Origin: Nocardioidaceae bacterium | Lineage (GTDB): Bacteria > Actinomycetota > Actinomycetes > Propionibacteriales > Nocardioidaceae | Assembly: GCA_030655315.1 (NCBI GenBank) | Contig: JAURVT010000049.1 | Span: 243,208 to 307,207 of the forward strand | Length of the DNA stretch: 64,000 nucleotides | Reading direction: 5' to 3' | Shown: positions 55,014 through 63,156 of the stretch, in pieces | Layout: every line of letters begins with the position of its first letter | How positions within the stretch are numbered: the first letter of the stretch is position 1 | Program-made: the position numbers and the translations under genes | Notes under the pieces: model-generated | Database searches by the model: none | What the model was told of the DNA's origin: nothing | The model's input: the letters and a program-made list of their open reading frames with translations, nothing else

Positions 55014-56371
55014 GCCCCGTCGCCGTTCGTGGCGGCCGGCTCGGGGGTCGCACCGGGACGGGTGCCCGCACCGATCGTGTCCATCAGCTGGCGCGCGAGC
55101 CCGAACCCGGCGCCGCCCATCGTCATCGCCTTGCCGAGCATGTCCTCGACGCCGTCGGCACCGTTGAGCACCACCATCGTGCCGACCTTCTCGAACGAGG
55201 ACGCGGCGGCGGTGACGATCGCGGGGTAGTTCTCGGCCATCTGCTGGGCCACGACCGCGTCGGAGTTGACCGCGAGCGCCTCGGCGCGGGCCTTGATGCC
55301 CGCGGCCTCGGCCTCGCCCCTGGCCTGGATCGCGGCGGCCTCGGCCTGGCCCTTGAGCCGGGTGGCATCGGCCTCGGCGGCACCACCGAGCGTGGTCTCC
55401 TGCGCCTGGCCCTGAGCGGCGGCGATGCGGGCGTCGCGCTCGCCCTCGGCCGTCACCCGCGCCTGGTAGGCGGCGGCGTCGGCCGGCTTGCGGACCGTCG
55501 AGTCGAGCGTGCGGTCGGTGCGCTGGGCGTCGAGCTCGGCGGCCTCGGTCTCGGCGCGGACGACCTCGCGGCGCGCCCTTGCCTCGGCGAGGGGACCGGC
55601 CTGGGCGGCCTCGTTCGCCGCGGTGTCGACCTCGGCCTGGTAGCCCTCCTGCTTGATCCGCGAGTCGCGGACCGCGGAGGCGTTGTTGGCCGCGGCGGCC
55701 TGCTCGGCGGCGGTCGCGTCCTGGTTGCGCAGGGCCGCGGCGATGCGCGCCTTGGCCTCCACGTCGGCCGCCTGCGGCTTGCCGAGGTTGACGATGTAGT
55801 TGGAGCTGTCGTTGATCTCCTGGATCTGCAGCGAGTCGACCACCAGGCCCAGCTTCTGCAGGTCGTCGGCGAGCGAGGTGCGGATGTTCGCGGTGAGCAC
55901 CTCGCGGTTGTGCAGCATCTCCTCGACCGTCATGCCGCCGACGATGGCGCGCAGGTGACCGGCGAAGAGCTCGTGGATCGTGGACTGCATCTCCTCGGCG
56001 GACTGCTCGAGGAAGCGCCGGGCGGCGTTGGCGATGGACGAGAGGTCGTCGCCGATCTTGTAGGCCACGACGCCGCGCACCTTCAGCGGGATCGACTGGT
56101 TGGAGACGGCGTCGACCTCCATGCCCGTGGAGCGGATGTCGAGCGGCAGCCGGCGCACGGTCTGGAAGCCGGGGATCACCATCGTGCCGCGTCCCACGAC
56201 GATCTTGAACGCCAGGCTGTCGAGGCTGGTGCCGTTCTCGCCGTGCGCACCGAGGCCGGAGATGATCAGCGCCTCGTTGGGCTCGGCGACCCGCCAGACC
56301 GTCTTGAGCAGCAGGACGAGGACGAGCACGACCACGACCGCGACGACCACGGGGATGACGAAACCGGGCAT
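55010..56371 (-). CDS. SPFH/flotillin family membrane protein
   Basis: A 453-residue protein. A transmembrane helix covers residues 4-24. The SPFH/band-7 domain follows (about 28-190: RVAEPNEALIISG, PLDIRSTGMEVDAVSNQSIPLKV, LGLVVDSLQIQEI). A long Ala/Glu/Arg-rich coiled coil runs to 390, and a short tail closes the protein. This is the flotillin/YuaG/FloT arrangement; such proteins form membrane microdomain scaffolds. It starts 39 nt after a small NfeD-like gene, the classical flotillin partner. Confidence 0.9.
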   Translation of the reverse strand: MPGFVIPVVVAVVVVLVLVLLLKTVWRVAEPNEALIISGLGAHGENGTSLDSLAFKIVVGRGTMVIPGFQTVRRLPLDIRSTGMEVDAVSNQSIPLKVRGVVAYKIGDDLSSIANAARRFLEQSAEEMQSTIHELFAGHLRAIVGGMTVEEMLHNREVLTANIRTSLADDLQKLGLVVDSLQIQEINDSSNYIVNLGKPQAADVEAKARIAAALRNQDATAAEQAAAANNASAVRDSRIKQEGYQAEVDTAANEAAQAGPLAEARARREVVRAETEAAELDAQRTDRTLDSTVRKPADAAAYQARVTAEGERDARIAAAQGQAQETTLGGAAEADATRLKGQAEAAAIQARGEAEAAGIKARAEALAVNSDAVVAQQMAENYPAIVTAAASSFEKVGTMVVLNGADGVEDMLGKAMTMGGAGFGLARQLMDTIGAGTRPGATPEPAATNGDGA

Positions 56372-56410
56372 GAGGGCCTTCTCTCGGTGGGTGCCGCGGC
56401 GCGGCGGGGA

Positions 56411-56608
56411 TCAGGACATCGGCGCGACGCGGACGTTGCGGGGAGGCTCGTACTCCATCACGAGCACGGTCTCCCCCACGCGCATCTCGTCGCCCGGCAC
56501 GTAGGCGTAGGCGTAGAACGCCTCGACGCCGCCGCGCGCCGCGACCATGACCTCGCCCACGAGCCCGGGGCCGATCGCCCCGGTGACGCGTCCGGTCTTG
56601 CCGTGCAT
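56411..56608 (-). CDS. NfeD-like OB-fold protein (short form)
   Basis: A 65-residue protein equal to the soluble C-terminal OB domain of NfeD (GAIGPGLVGEVMVAARGGVEAFYAYAY, then GDEMRVGETVLVMEYEPP). It lacks the membrane and protease parts of full NfeD. It lies directly upstream of the SPFH gene on the same strand, the usual NfeD-flotillin pairing. Confidence 0.75.
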   Translation of the reverse strand: MHGKTGRVTGAIGPGLVGEVMVAARGGVEAFYAYAYVPGDEMRVGETVLVMEYEPPRNVRVAPMS

Positions 56609-56665
56609 GGCTGCTCCTGGCGGGTCGGTGCTACCGGTCGGTCCGTCAGGGTATCGGCCCGTGCG

Positions 56666-57250
56666 TCACTGTCGGGAGGCCCGGGCCCGGACGTGCATGC
56701 GCTCGCCCTGGGGGCCGAACAGGCTGAGCACCTCGGCGGGCTCGTCGCCGAGCACGCCGAACCAGTGCGGGACCCGGGTGTCGAACTCCACGACCTCGCC
56801 GGGACCGAGCTCGAGGTCGTGCTCGCCGAGGAGCAGCCGGAGGCGGCCGGACAGCACGTACAGCCACTCGTAACCCTCGTGCACCTGCTGCTGCGGCTCG
56901 ACGTGCCGGGTCGGCGGCGGGTAGACGTGCTTGAACGCCTGGACGCCGCCGGGACGTCGGGTGAGCGGGATGATCGTCTCGCGCCCCTTCCTGATCGGAC
57001 GCTGGTGCACCCGTGGGTCGCCGGTGGGCGGCGCGTCGACGAGCTCGTCGAGCGGCACCTGGTGCGCGCGGGCCAGCGGCAGGAGCAGCTCGAGCGTCGG
57101 GCGGCGTCCGCCGGACTCCAGCCGCGACAGCGTGCTGACGGAGATGCCGGTGGTGGCCGAGAGCTGCGCGAGCGTGGCGCCGCGCTGCAGCCGGAGCGCG
57201 CGAAGGCGGGTGCCCACCGAGCCGAGCACGTCGTCGAGAGAGGGTTCCAT
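56666..57250 (-). CDS. XRE-cupin transcriptional regulator
   Basis: A 194-residue protein. An XRE helix-turn-helix lies at about 14-68 (GATLAQLSATTGISVSTLSRLESGGRRPTLELL), and a cupin sensor domain follows from about 115 to 185 (HEGYEWLYVLSGRLRLLLGEHDLELGPGEVVEF, PHWFG). The cupin His/Glu residues could bind a metal or a small ligand. The ATG at 57250 is 9 nt from the TTGCC/GGCAA palindrome. It is divergent from the thioredoxin-reductase-like gene, which it probably controls together with itself. Confidence 0.88.
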   Translation of the reverse strand: MEPSLDDVLGSVGTRLRALRLQRGATLAQLSATTGISVSTLSRLESGGRRPTLELLLPLARAHQVPLDELVDAPPTGDPRVHQRPIRKGRETIIPLTRRPGGVQAFKHVYPPPTRHVEPQQQVHEGYEWLYVLSGRLRLLLGEHDLELGPGEVVEFDTRVPHWFGVLGDEPAEVLSLFGPQGERMHVRARASRQ

Positions 57251-57259
57251 GGGAGCATC

Positions 57260-57274
57260 TTGCCACTTCGGCAA
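57260..57274. promoter_or_regulatory. XRE operator palindrome (TTGCC-5-GGCAA)
   Basis: TTGCCACTTCGGCAA is a perfect inverted repeat in the 66-bp divergent region between the XRE-cupin gene and the thioredoxin-reductase-like gene. It lies where it could regulate both. Confidence 0.6.
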
Positions 57275-57316
57275 AGAATGTTGTCGAACGCGGCTGCCCC
57301 GGCGCATCCTCGGGAC

Positions 57317-58285
57317 ATGGACATGGACGAGACGTACGACGTGGTGGTCATCGGTGGCGGCGCGGCCGGCCTGAGCGGGGCGGTGGCGCTGGCGCGCTCA
57401 CGCCGCTCGGTGCTGGTGGTGGACGCGGGCACGCCCCGCAACGCCCCCGCCGACGGGGTGCACAACTACCTGGGACGCGAGGGCACGCCCCCGCGCGAGC
57501 TGGTCGCGATCGGCCGGCTCGAGGCGGAGTCGTACGGCGCCGTCGTCGTCGACGGCGAGGTGGTGCGGGCCGCGCGCGACGAGCGGGGCTTCGTGCTCGG
57601 CCTGGCCGACGGCCGGTCGGTGCGCGCCCGACGCGTGCTCGGCGCGACGGGTCTCGTCGACGAGCTGCCCGACGTGCCGGGGCTGGCCGGGGGCTGGGGA
57701 CGCGACGTCCTGCACTGCCCCTACTGCCACGGGTGGGAGGTGCGCGACCGGGCGATCGGCGTGCTGGCGACCGGCCCGATGGCCGTCCACCAGGCGCTGA
57801 TGTTCCGGCAGCTCAGCGACGACGTCGTCCTGCTGCAGCACACCGGCCCCGCCCCGACCGACGAGGAGCGTGCGCAGCTCAGGGCCCGGGGGGTGCGGGT
57901 GGTCGACGGCGAGGTGGTGCAGGTCGTGCGACCCGACGACCGCCTCGGCGGCGCACGGCTCGCCACCGGCGAGAGCGTGCCGCTCGAGGTGCTCGTCGTC
58001 GCGCCGCGGTTCCTCGCCCGACCGGGTCCGCTCGCCGATCTCGGCGTGACCACCACGGACCTCGAGATGGCGGGCCACGTGGCCGGCACCCAGGTGGCGG
58101 CCGACCCGACCGGCGCCACGAGCGTCCCGGGGGTCTGGGTGGCGGGCAACGTCATGAGCGCGTCGGCGCAGGTGGTGGTGTCGGCGGGCCAGGGACTGAT
58201 GGCCGGCGCGATGATCAACGCCGACCTGATCGCCGAGGACGCACGGCACGCGGTGGACGCGCTGGACGCGACGGCGGCACGATGA
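57317..58285 (+). CDS. Thioredoxin-reductase-like FAD/NAD(P) oxidoreductase
   Basis: A 322-residue class II pyridine nucleotide-disulfide oxidoreductase. The FAD motif VVIGGGAAGLSGAVALAR is near residue 10, the redox pair CPYC at about 135-138 (HCPYCHGWEV), and the second FAD segment VWVAGNVMSASAQVVVSAGQG near 275. The NADPH-site GxGxxA is replaced by LATGPMAVHQALM, so the pyridine nucleotide site is altered, as in ferredoxin- or flavin-dependent relatives. It is divergent from an XRE-cupin regulator and precedes a RibD-like reductase gene by 4 nt. The thiol substrate is unknown. Confidence 0.85.
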   Translation: MDMDETYDVVVIGGGAAGLSGAVALARSRRSVLVVDAGTPRNAPADGVHNYLGREGTPPRELVAIGRLEAESYGAVVVDGEVVRAARDERGFVLGLADGRSVRARRVLGATGLVDELPDVPGLAGGWGRDVLHCPYCHGWEVRDRAIGVLATGPMAVHQALMFRQLSDDVVLLQHTGPAPTDEERAQLRARGVRVVDGEVVQVVRPDDRLGGARLATGESVPLEVLVVAPRFLARPGPLADLGVTTTDLEMAGHVAGTQVAADPTGATSVPGVWVAGNVMSASAQVVVSAGQGLMAGAMINADLIAEDARHAVDALDATAAR

Positions 58286-58289
58286 CGCG

Positions 58290-58880
58290 GTGACCCAGCG
58301 CTCGCTCGTCTACTTCGTCGCCGTCAGCCTCGACGGGAGGATCGCCGACCCCGACGGGTCGTTCGACGCGTTCCCGATGGACCCGGCCTACCTCGGCGCA
58401 CTGGCGGACGAGTGGGGCGACGGGTTCCCCACGGCGTTCCACGACGCGATGGGCACCACCGCGCCCCTCACGCGCTGGGACACGGTGCTGATGGGCCGCG
58501 GCACCTTCCAGCCCGCCCTCGACGCCGGCATCGAGAGCCCGTACGCGCACCTCACCCAGTACGTGTTCTCCTCGACGCTGCGACCCGAGGACCACCCGGG
58601 CGTCCACGTCGTCGACGAGGACCCGCTGGCGTTCGTCCGGCGACTCAAGGCCGACCCCGGCGGCGACCTGTGGCTGTGCGGCGGCGGCCGCCTCGCCGGC
58701 TCGTTGATGCCCGAGGTGGACCGCCTGGTGCTGAAGCTCAACCCGGTCGTCCTCGGCACCGGCGTACCCCTCGTCGACGGTCCCCTCGACGCCTCCTCCC
58801 CCTCCCACTGGCGTCTCGTCGCCTCCCGCGTCCACGAGATCGGGGTCGTGGTGCTGACGTACGAGCGGGCTGCTCGGTAG
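58290..58880 (+). CDS. Dihydrofolate reductase family protein (RibD C-terminal type)
   Basis: A 196-residue RibD_C/DHFR-like protein. It starts with SLVYFVAVSLDGRIAD, the family-defining strand and loop, followed by VLMGRGTFQP and the nucleotide-binding GGGRLAGSLM near residue 130. It lacks the deaminase half of RibD, so it is not the riboflavin enzyme itself; such stand-alone proteins reduce uncertain substrates. The GTG start is 4 nt after the upstream reductase gene, so they form an operon. 190 bp separate it from the DUF222-HNH gene. Confidence 0.85.
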   Translation: MTQRSLVYFVAVSLDGRIADPDGSFDAFPMDPAYLGALADEWGDGFPTAFHDAMGTTAPLTRWDTVLMGRGTFQPALDAGIESPYAHLTQYVFSSTLRPEDHPGVHVVDEDPLAFVRRLKADPGGDLWLCGGGRLAGSLMPEVDRLVLKLNPVVLGTGVPLVDGPLDASSPSHWRLVASRVHEIGVVVLTYERAAR

Positions 58881-59010
58881 CTGGGGGTGCTCCCGGCTGG
58901 GGGTTCGTCGGGGTGCTGCCTGGCGGCTAAGGGCCGGGGCGGTTCGCGACCGCGGGCTTCGACAGCCGGGTGCGGACTGTTTTGCGCTATCCACAGCGCT
59001 TTGCAAGGCC

Positions 59011-59054
59011 TCGACTCGCGGTTGTTCTCGAGGTAGAATCGAGCATACGTTCGA
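59011..59054 (+). promoter_or_regulatory. SOS-type promoter of DUF222-HNH gene 2
   Basis: TCGACT (59011-59016) and TAGAAT (59034-59039) are spaced by 17 nt. TCGAGCATACGTTCGA (59039-59054) follows, matching CGAAC-4-GTTCG at 9 of 10 defined bases. The -10 box abuts the LexA-like box exactly as in the promoter of the paralogue at 30440-30482. Confidence 0.7.
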
Positions 59055-59071
59055 CTCTCTGAGGACCCGTC

Positions 59072-60388
59072 ATGACCGTCTCCGCTCTCCCGCTCTCCGA
59101 GCACCCCGCGTTCGCGGTGCTGGTCGCGGTCGAGGGCGCTCTGGCCGGCACGGACCTGTCGGTCTATGAGGCGTTGTCGGCCGAGGACGCGGTGACGCTC
59201 GCGGGACGGTGGAGCCGGGTCAACTCGAAGGTCGCCGCGCATGCGATGGCCGCGACGCGGTCGGTCGACCGGTCGGGTGCTGCAAAGAAGGCCGGCTCGT
59301 CCTCGACGGGGTCGCTGCTCGCGAGCCAGTTCGGTGGCGACCGCCACGCCGCAGCCCGTGACGTCCACCTGGCCCGGGCCCTGGAGAAGGCGACGCTGAC
59401 CGAGCAGGCCCTGGCCGACGGCCGGATCTCCAAGGAGCAGGCGCGGCTGATCGCCCGGACCATCGCGGGTCTGCCCGACGACGTGTCGGACGAGACCCGG
59501 GTCAAGTGTGAGCGGGAGCTGATCGAGGACGCGAAGACGTTGACGATGCGCGACCTGCAGTACCGGGCCGACCGGATCAGCGACCTGTTCAAGCCGGTCG
59601 AGGACGTGGACGCCGACGAGGGGCAGAAGGTCCAGGACCGGGAGCGTCTGGCGTACGAGCGGTCAGAGCTCTGGATGAGGGACGACCAGGACGGCACGTT
59701 CCTCGGCCGTTTCCGGATCCCCGCGGCCCAGGCGGCCGCGTTGAGGAACGTCCTCGACGGGTTCTCGGCCCCGCGCCGCCGGCACGTCGACGACGGGCAG
59801 GCCGACGCCGACCTGACCTACCCCCAGCGCCAAGGCCGGGCACTCGTCGCGCTCATCGACCACCTCCCCACCGACGGACTTCCCGACGCCGGCGGCTCGG
59901 GCATGACGGTCACGGTCAACCTCGACCTCCAGCAGCTGATCGACGGCATCGGGACCGCGACCACGTCCACCGGGCAGCGGATGTCCGCCTCGCAGGTCCG
60001 GCAGCACGCGTGCCGGGTCGGGATCGTCCCGCAGGTCCTCGGAGGCCAGTCCCTGCCGTTGGATCTCGGCCGCAAGCAGCGACTGTTCAGCCCGGCCCAG
60101 CGGGTCGCGATCGCGCACCGGGACCAGGGGTGCGCGATGCCCGACTGCGACCGGCCACCGTCCTGGTGCGAAGCCCACCACGCCAGAGAACCCTGGGCCC
60201 ACGGCGGCACCACGGATCTGGAGGACGGCGTGCTGCTCTGCGCCTTCCACCACCGGACGGTTCACGAGGACGACTGGGTCATCACCTTCGACACCGACGA
60301 CCGACGGCCCGCGTTCATCCCACCGGTGAGCCTCGATCCGTACCGGAGACCCCGCACCAGCACGAGGTACAGGCCGAGGCGGACGTGA
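59072..60388 (+). CDS. DUF222/13E12 family HNH endonuclease-like protein
   Basis: A 438-residue paralogue of the 29115-30422 gene. The DUF222 helical domain (about 20-300) contains QFGGDRHAAARDVHLARALEKA and DHLPTDGLPDAGGSG. The HNH part has CAMPDCDRPPSW, AHHAREPWAHGG and LLCAFHH. GAGGA precedes the ATG by 6 nt. Its -10/LexA-box layout matches that of the other copy. The two copies lie 29 kb apart with no shared flanking genes, so they seem to have spread as single genes with their promoters. Confidence 0.88.
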   Translation: MTVSALPLSEHPAFAVLVAVEGALAGTDLSVYEALSAEDAVTLAGRWSRVNSKVAAHAMAATRSVDRSGAAKKAGSSSTGSLLASQFGGDRHAAARDVHLARALEKATLTEQALADGRISKEQARLIARTIAGLPDDVSDETRVKCERELIEDAKTLTMRDLQYRADRISDLFKPVEDVDADEGQKVQDRERLAYERSELWMRDDQDGTFLGRFRIPAAQAAALRNVLDGFSAPRRRHVDDGQADADLTYPQRQGRALVALIDHLPTDGLPDAGGSGMTVTVNLDLQQLIDGIGTATTSTGQRMSASQVRQHACRVGIVPQVLGGQSLPLDLGRKQRLFSPAQRVAIAHRDQGCAMPDCDRPPSWCEAHHAREPWAHGGTTDLEDGVLLCAFHHRTVHEDDWVITFDTDDRRPAFIPPVSLDPYRRPRTSTRYRPRRT

Positions 60389-60487
60389 AGCCCACCAGAC
60401 GAGCGGTGACACCCGCCCGTCGCAGGCGCTACCTTGCTGAGTGCCTGGTCGACGTATCAGGCGGACCTCGGGACAGTCCTTCCTCGT

Positions 60488-61111
60488 ATGACCAGGATGC
60501 TGACGCCGATGACCGAGCCAGCGACCCGGGCGGTCACTCCCCCGGAGGAGCCCGACCTCTGGTCGCGCGCGGCCGGGGACTTCACCGCGTGGCGGGGCGG
60601 GGAGCCGGCGGCGCTCGACCGCCTCGTGCGGGCGCTGACGCCGGTGCTGTGGCACGTGGTGCGGGCCTCGGGGCTGGAGGAGGCGCGGGCCGAGGACGTC
60701 GTGCAGACCACCTGGATGACGCTGGTGCGCCGGGGCGACGGGGTGAGCGACCCGCGAGCGATCGGGGCCTGGCTCACCACCACCGCCCGGCGGGAGGCGT
60801 GGCGGGTGTCCAAGGTCGACGGACGGTCGAGGCCCGTGGACGACGAGGTGCTCGCGCGCCACGTGCCCGACGCGACGTCGGCCGAGACCGAGGCCGTGCT
60901 CGCCGACGACCACGACCGGCTGTGGAGGTGCGTCGGCCGGCTGTCCGAGCGGTGCGTGCGGCTGCTCCGGGTCGTCGCGTTCGACCAGCGGCCCGACTAC
61001 GCCGGCATCGCCCACGACCTGTCGATGCCGGTCGGCAGCATCGGGCCGACCCGGCGTCGGTGCCTCGACAAGCTGCGGGCCGAGCTGGCCCTCGAGGGCG
61101 GGACGGCCTGA
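60488..61111 (+). CDS. ECF-type RNA polymerase sigma factor
   Basis: A 207-residue sigma-70 family protein with region 2 (about 35-105: ALDRLVRALTPVLWHVVRA, AEDVVQTTWMTLVRR, AIGAWLTTTARREAWR) and region 4 (about 150-200: LSERCVRLLRVVAF, YAGIAHDLSMPVGSIGPTRRRCLDKLR). No anti-sigma factor with a zinc motif is visible next to it. The ATG start could be 60488, 60497 or 60509; none has a strong ribosome binding site. It is the first gene of the unit leading into an S8 protease and a TPR protein. The next gene overlaps by 1 nt. Confidence 0.87.
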   Translation: MTRMLTPMTEPATRAVTPPEEPDLWSRAAGDFTAWRGGEPAALDRLVRALTPVLWHVVRASGLEEARAEDVVQTTWMTLVRRGDGVSDPRAIGAWLTTTARREAWRVSKVDGRSRPVDDEVLARHVPDATSAETEAVLADDHDRLWRCVGRLSERCVRLLRVVAFDQRPDYAGIAHDLSMPVGSIGPTRRRCLDKLRAELALEGGTA

Positions 61112-61557
61112 TGGACGACGACGACCTGCTGCGCGACCTCGCCGCCCTGTGGAGCAGCCGCGACCCCGTGCCCGACGGGCTCGCCGAGCGAGTCCTGGTC
61201 GAGATCGCCCTCGACGACCTCGACGCCGAGCACGAGCTGCTCGTCCTGGTCGAGGACGACGCCGTCGCCGTCCGGGGCGACGCCCCGCGCAGCACCTACG
61301 CCTTCGACGGACGCGAGACGCACCTGCTGCTGCGCGTCGTCGACGCCGACGACGGCCACCGCCGCATCGACGGGTGGGTGGCCCCCGCGATGCCCATGAC
61401 CGCCCGGCTGCGCCAGGCCGGCACCACCCTCGAGGCCGTCGTCGACGAGCGCGGCCGCTTCGCGCTCCCCCACGTGCCGCCCGGCCCCAGCCGGCTCTGG
61501 CTCACCCCCACCGGCGACTCCGGTCCGCTGCTCGCCACGCCCTCCTTCGCGATCTGA
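61111..61557 (+). CDS. Small protein with transthyretin-like beta-sandwich, sigma/protease-associated
   Basis: A 148-residue acidic protein. Its first 45 residues are helical (DDDDLLRDLAALWSSRDPVP, GLAERVLVEIALDDL). The rest is beta-rich, ending in GRFALPHVPPGPSRLWLTP, a pattern of carboxypeptidase-regulatory/transthyretin-like sandwiches. There is no signal, membrane segment or zinc motif. The ATG overlaps the sigma gene stop (TGATG), and the S8 protease gene begins 9 nt later. By position it may bind or inhibit the sigma factor or act as substrate or adaptor for the protease; this is inference. Confidence 0.7.
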   Translation: MDDDDLLRDLAALWSSRDPVPDGLAERVLVEIALDDLDAEHELLVLVEDDAVAVRGDAPRSTYAFDGRETHLLLRVVDADDGHRRIDGWVAPAMPMTARLRQAGTTLEAVVDERGRFALPHVPPGPSRLWLTPTGDSGPLLATPSFAI

Positions 61558-61566
61558 GGAACGCCG

Positions 61567-63147
61567 ATGAACCGCTCCCGCTCCCGCCTCGAGCCCGTGC
61601 TGGTCCGCGAGCCCGACCCACCGCCGCGCGAGGTGCTCGACTCGGTCGGTGGCCGGGTGCTCGACCCCTCGGCCGATCTCACCGTCGACGGCGTCCGCCC
61701 CCGACCGACCGCCTACGTCGGCACCAGCCTGGTCGTCTCCACCCTCCGCGACGTCGAGGCCACCGTGAAGCTGCTGCAGGAGGCCGCGGCGGCCCTGCAC
61801 TGGACGGTGGCCCTCGACGAGGCGTTCGGGCGACCGACCGTGGCCGAGGACCCCGGCGCCCGCCGCGAACGGACCGCCCGGCTGCCCTGGGTCACCGGCG
61901 AGCTCGGGCTCGTCCGGCTCGTGCTCGGGGTCGAGCCGGGCGAGGCGGCCGCGCCGCCGGACGCCTGGACACTCCTGCAGACCGTCCGGGCCAGGCTCGG
62001 TGACGCGAGGGCGCTGCCCGGCGTGGGGCTCGACCACGTGCTGCAGCCCGGAGGAGTCGGCTCCTCGCCCTACCACTCGTCGCACCCCTACCACTCCTCC
62101 CACCCGTACCACTCCTCCCACGGGGCCACGCAGACCTACGCCACCGCGGGCAGCGGCGGCCTGCAACCCGTCGCCTACGTGGGCCCCCGGCCGGTCCGCC
62201 ACGACGCACCCGACCCGAAGGTCGGACGACGGCCGGTGGTCGGGATCCTCGACACCGGGTGCGGCGACCATGCCTGGCTCAGCGGGGTGGTCGACCGCAC
62301 CGTCACCGACGGCGGCGACGTGATCGGGTACGACGACGCCGCGACGGCGCCGGAGTTCATGCCCGACCTCACCGGGCCGATCGACGGCGGGATCGACGAC
62401 CTCTCGGGCCACGGCACCTTCATCGCCGGGCTGGTCCACCAGGGCTGCCCGGACGCCGACCTGCTGGCCTGGCGCATCGTCAGCTCGGAGGGCGCGATCG
62501 TCGAGTCGGACTGGCTGGCCGCGCTCACCCGCATCGCCAACCTGGTCGCCCGGGCCCACGACGGCGGGCCCGACGGCCGCGTCGTCGACGTGCTCAACCT
62601 GTCGATGGGCTACTACCACGAGACCCCGGACGACGCGCTGCTCTTCGACCCCACCGTCACCGAGGTGCTGGCGGTGCTCGGCGCGTGCGGCACGGTCGTC
62701 GTCTGCTCGGCCGGCAACGACGCCACCGACCGCCCGTGCTTCCCGGCCGCGTTCGGCCCCTGGTCGGCCCGGACGCCGGTGCTGTCGGTCGGCGCACGCA
62801 ACCCCAACGGCACCGTCGCGCTGTTCAGCAACACCGGCGACTGGGTGCAGGTGTACACCGACGGCGCCGCGGTCCTCAGCACGATCCCGCCGAGCTTCGA
62901 GGGCGGCCTGCTGCCGATGGCGCGCACGGAGGCCTACGGGCTCGAGCGGGAGGCCATCGACCCCGACGACTTCTCCTCCGGCTTCGCGGTCTGGAGCGGC
63001 ACGTCGTTCTCCGCGCCCGTGCTCGCCGGCCGGGTCGCGCAGGAGCTGGTGTCCGCGCTGGCGACCGCGGGACCCGGCGCCTCGCGGGCCGACTCGGTGG
63101 CGCGGGCGACGGGGGCCGTGGCCGCGGCCGTCGCGGCGACGGCCTGA
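61567..63147 (+). CDS. Cytoplasmic S8 (subtilisin-like) serine protease with His-rich repeat
   Basis: A 526-residue protein without a signal peptide or membrane segment. Residues 1-160 form an N-terminal domain of unknown type. Residues 168-185 are three exact PYHSSH repeats. The subtilase catalytic domain starts near 223 with Asp229 (GILDTGCG), His282 (SGHGTFIAG), the oxyanion Asn384 (SAGND) and Ser480 (SGTSFSAPVLAG), so all catalytic residues are present. Location between a sigma-linked small protein and a TPR protein, and lack of secretion, point to regulated intracellular proteolysis. Confidence 0.88.
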   Translation: MNRSRSRLEPVLVREPDPPPREVLDSVGGRVLDPSADLTVDGVRPRPTAYVGTSLVVSTLRDVEATVKLLQEAAAALHWTVALDEAFGRPTVAEDPGARRERTARLPWVTGELGLVRLVLGVEPGEAAAPPDAWTLLQTVRARLGDARALPGVGLDHVLQPGGVGSSPYHSSHPYHSSHPYHSSHGATQTYATAGSGGLQPVAYVGPRPVRHDAPDPKVGRRPVVGILDTGCGDHAWLSGVVDRTVTDGGDVIGYDDAATAPEFMPDLTGPIDGGIDDLSGHGTFIAGLVHQGCPDADLLAWRIVSSEGAIVESDWLAALTRIANLVARAHDGGPDGRVVDVLNLSMGYYHETPDDALLFDPTVTEVLAVLGACGTVVVCSAGNDATDRPCFPAAFGPWSARTPVLSVGARNPNGTVALFSNTGDWVQVYTDGAAVLSTIPPSFEGGLLPMARTEAYGLEREAIDPDDFSSGFAVWSGTSFSAPVLAGRVAQELVSALATAGPGASRADSVARATGAVAAAVAATA

Positions 63148-63156
63148 CGTCGAGTC

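Noticed and set aside
58987..58995. DnaA box (CTATCCACA, 8 of 9 bases) suggesting a replication origin
   Set aside because: It is a single site with no cluster, no dnaA/dnaN genes and no AT-rich unwinding region.
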